A program made the translations under genes and the position numbers. From Alphaproteobacteria bacterium (lineage in GTDB: Bacteria; Pseudomonadota; Alphaproteobacteria; UBA828), in the NCBI GenBank assembly GCA_022826345.1, contig JAJDVB010000176.1, positions 1 to 26,291 of the forward strand: 26,291 nt of DNA, in the 5' to 3' direction. The stretch's first letter is position 1. The number at the start of each line of letters is the position of its first letter. The notes beneath the pieces are model-generated. The model was not told the origin of the DNA and did no database searches. It saw nothing but the letters and a program-made list of their open reading frames with translations. Of this stretch, positions 23,178 through 26,291 are shown piece by piece.

Positions 23178-24031
23178 TGAGGCGGTTACTGGCGCGGCTC
23201 ACGTTCCGGAAACCGCCGCCGGTGGTCTCGGTCGTGCGGCTTTCCGGCGTGATCGGACGGCCCGGCATGTTCGGCGGCCGCATTAGCATGGAGGGAGTCG
23301 CTCCCGTGCTGCAACGGGCCTTCCGCCAGCCGGGGCTGAAGGCCGTGGCGCTCGAAATCAATTCGCCGGGAGGCTCCGCGGCGCAGTCGGCGCTGATCCA
23401 CAACCGGATTCGCGCGCTTGCGGCGGAACGCGACGTGCCGGTGATGGCCTTCGTGGAGGATGTCGCCGCTTCGGGCGGATATTGGCTGGCTGCGGCAGCC
23501 GACGAGATTTTCGTGGACGACAACTCCATCCTCGGCAGCATCGGCGTCATCTACTCGGGCTTCGGCTTCCACGAAGCCATCGAGAAGCTCGGCGTCGAGC
23601 GTCGGCTCTACACCGCCGGCGAAAAGAAGTCGCTGCTCGACCCCTTCCTCGCCGTGCAGCCGGACGATCTCGATCGCCTGCGCCGGGTGCAGGGGGACAT
23701 CCACGACAACTTCAAGGAGCTGATACGCGCCAGGCGCGGCGCGCGCCTCGCCGAGAGCGATCCCGACCTCTTCAGTGGCGAGTTCTGGCTGGGGCGAAAG
23801 GCGATCGGCCTCGGGCTCGCCGACGGTACCGGCGATATCCGCAGCGTGTTGCGCGAGCGCTACGGCCGGAAGGTGGTCATGCGCAAGATCGGCCGCCCGC
23901 GCGGGTGGCTGGCGCGGCGCCTGCGGCCGGGCCTCTTCTTCGGAGGCGATGGCGAGGAAGCCGGCTCGCTCGCGGGCGACCTGCTCGGCGCCATCGAAGC
24001 CCGCCTCTGGTGGTCCCGCTACGGGCTCTGA
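23177..24031 (+). CDS. S49 family peptidase (SppA/SohB-like)
   Basis: The 284-residue product has the ClpP/crotonase-like fold of signal peptide peptidases: VVSVVRLSGVIG (16-27), LEINSPGGSAAQS (59-71), the nucleophile Ser99 in VAASGGYWLA, SILGSIGVIYSGFG, and the general-base Lys (150 or 151) in YTAGEKKSLLDPF. This Ser-Lys dyad is standard for the family. The N-terminus is short and basic with only a weakly hydrophobic stretch, so membrane anchoring is doubtful and the protein may act in the cytoplasm or at the inner membrane face. It starts on the ATG that overlaps the previous stop (TGATG). Confidence 0.9.
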   Translation: MRRLLARLTFRKPPPVVSVVRLSGVIGRPGMFGGRISMEGVAPVLQRAFRQPGLKAVALEINSPGGSAAQSALIHNRIRALAAERDVPVMAFVEDVAASGGYWLAAAADEIFVDDNSILGSIGVIYSGFGFHEAIEKLGVERRLYTAGEKKSLLDPFLAVQPDDLDRLRRVQGDIHDNFKELIRARRGARLAESDPDLFSGEFWLGRKAIGLGLADGTGDIRSVLRERYGRKVVMRKIGRPRGWLARRLRPGLFFGGDGEEAGSLAGDLLGAIEARLWWSRYGL

Positions 24032-24114
24032 GCGGCCCAGCTCCCCCTATCAATAGCGTCCCGCCCCCGATCTTGCTGGAGGCGGTTCCGGGCATCGACT
24101 AACATCCCAATCAG

Positions 24115-24138
24115 GCTGCCCGTGAAGGGCCGGGCGGC
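24115..24138 (+). promoter_or_regulatory. Leader hairpin before the iorA-like gene
   Basis: GCTGCCCG (24115-24122) can pair with CGGGCGGC (24131-24138) in RNA, an 8-bp stem with one G-U pair and an 8-nt loop. It ends just before the ribosome site AGGAGAGGG. No T-run follows, so it is not a typical terminator, and it is too small for a molybdenum-cofactor riboswitch. It might affect translation start. Confidence 0.25.
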
Positions 24139-24156
24139 GACTACAGGAGAGGGCCA

Positions 24157-24609
24157 ATGATTTCGCTGAAGATCAACGGCGTCAGTCGCCAGTTCCACGG
24201 CGATCCTGACATGCCGCTTCTCTGGTATGTCCGAGACGAGCTCGGACTGACAGGGAGCAAGTTCGGCTGCGGCGCGGCGCTCTGCGGCGCATGCACGATT
24301 CACGTGGACGGTGAGGCCGTCCGCTCCTGCGTCACCCCGGTATCGGAGGCCGACGGCGGAGAAGTGACCACCATCGAGGGTCTCGATCCCGAGGGCAACC
24401 ACCCCGTGCAGCGGGCGTGGCGCGCCCACAACGTGCCGCAGTGCGGCTACTGCCAGTCCGGGCAGAGCATGTCTGCCGCTGCACTGCTCAACGAGAACCC
24501 CGACCCCAGCGACGAAGAGATCGTTGACGGCATGGCCGGCAACATCTGCCGCTGCGGCACCTACCAGCGGATCTTCGCGGCGGTCCGCACAGCGGCGCAG
24601 GAGGTCTGA
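24157..24609 (+). CDS. (2Fe-2S)-binding subunit, isoquinoline 1-oxidoreductase alpha-type
   Basis: The 150-residue iron-sulfur subunit passes electrons from a molybdopterin subunit. The plant-ferredoxin-type cluster has Cys38, 43, 46 and 58 ([19 protein letters not shown] and RSCVTPV). The second all-helical cluster has Cys96 and 99 (QCGYCQSGQ) and Cys131 and 133 ([11 protein letters not shown]). Length and order match IorA and related aldehyde oxidase small subunits. ATG 24157 has AGGAGAGGG before it. It has no signal peptide itself; the partner carries a Tat signal, so it could be exported bound to it. The gene is followed 2 bp later by the large subunit. The substrate is not fixed: isoquinoline, aldehydes and nicotinate-like rings are all used in this family. 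Confidence 0.92.
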   Translation: MISLKINGVSRQFHGDPDMPLLWYVRDELGLTGSKFGCGAALCGACTIHVDGEAVRSCVTPVSEADGGEVTTIEGLDPEGNHPVQRAWRAHNVPQCGYCQSGQSMSAAALLNENPDPSDEEIVDGMAGNICRCGTYQRIFAAVRTAAQEV

Positions 24610-24611
24610 CC

Positions 24612-26291
<1,680 letters not shown>

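Noticed and set aside
24115..24138. Molybdenum-cofactor riboswitch before the iorA-like gene
   Set aside because: Only one small hairpin is visible; the multi-stem architecture of that riboswitch class is absent.

Overview
The window is high-GC DNA (G/C-ending codons throughout) from an alphaproteobacterium, most likely near the Rhodospirillales or Kiloniellales. The reasons are the three-gene proton-translocating transhydrogenase (pntAA, pntAB, pntB), an alphaproteobacterial-type S21 protein, and the block of polyprenyl synthetase, DUF2007, TrmN6-like methyltransferase and S49 peptidase. No tRNA, rRNA, CRISPR array, intact insertion sequence or integrase was found.

Layout. 1-1250: the 3' end of an outer-membrane beta-barrel protein, then a two-domain regulator of the DUF6499/DUF2285 (FseA/RovC-like) type whose halves lie in different frames with a TGATG junction. 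1511-4824: a lone HyuA-type hydantoinase/oxoprolinase subunit and an alpha/beta hydrolase. 4939-6319: divergent SAM methyltransferase and GFA-family protein. 6331-8211: 1-aminocyclopropane-1-carboxylate (ACC) deaminase followed by an alpha/beta hydrolase, on the minus strand. 8366-9712: ABC1/UbiB-type kinase. 9841-12692: pntAA-pntAB-pntB. 12798-13001: rpsU (minus strand). 13167-14767: purE-purK. 14764-15483: class I glutamine amidotransferase. 15508-20390: a minus-strand operon of acyl-CoA synthetase, an exported isoaspartyl methyltransferase and a membrane spermidine-synthase-like protein. 20495-21013: SixA-like phosphatase. 21038-22075: octaprenyl/polyprenyl diphosphate synthase (minus strand). 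22181-24031: DUF2007, TrmN6-like methyltransferase and S49 peptidase in tight overlap. 24157-26291: (2Fe-2S) subunit and truncated molybdopterin subunit of an isoquinoline-1-oxidoreductase-like enzyme.

How the genes fit together. Most are housekeeping functions: NADPH supply (pnt), step 6 of purine synthesis (purEK), translation (rpsU) and the quinone side chain (polyprenyl synthase). They are interleaved with small accessory catabolic modules (HyuA, AcdS plus hydrolase, acyl-CoA ligase, IorAB-like) typical of a metabolically versatile soil, plant-associated or marine heterotroph.

The most interesting items are the split DUF6499/DUF2285 regulator, which recalls the frameshift-fused excision activator FseA of Mesorhizobium ICEs; the putatively exported PCMT next to a membrane-bound SAM-fold protein; and the tandem promoter-like repeats before rpsU. 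All assignments come from reading motifs by eye; no database search was run.
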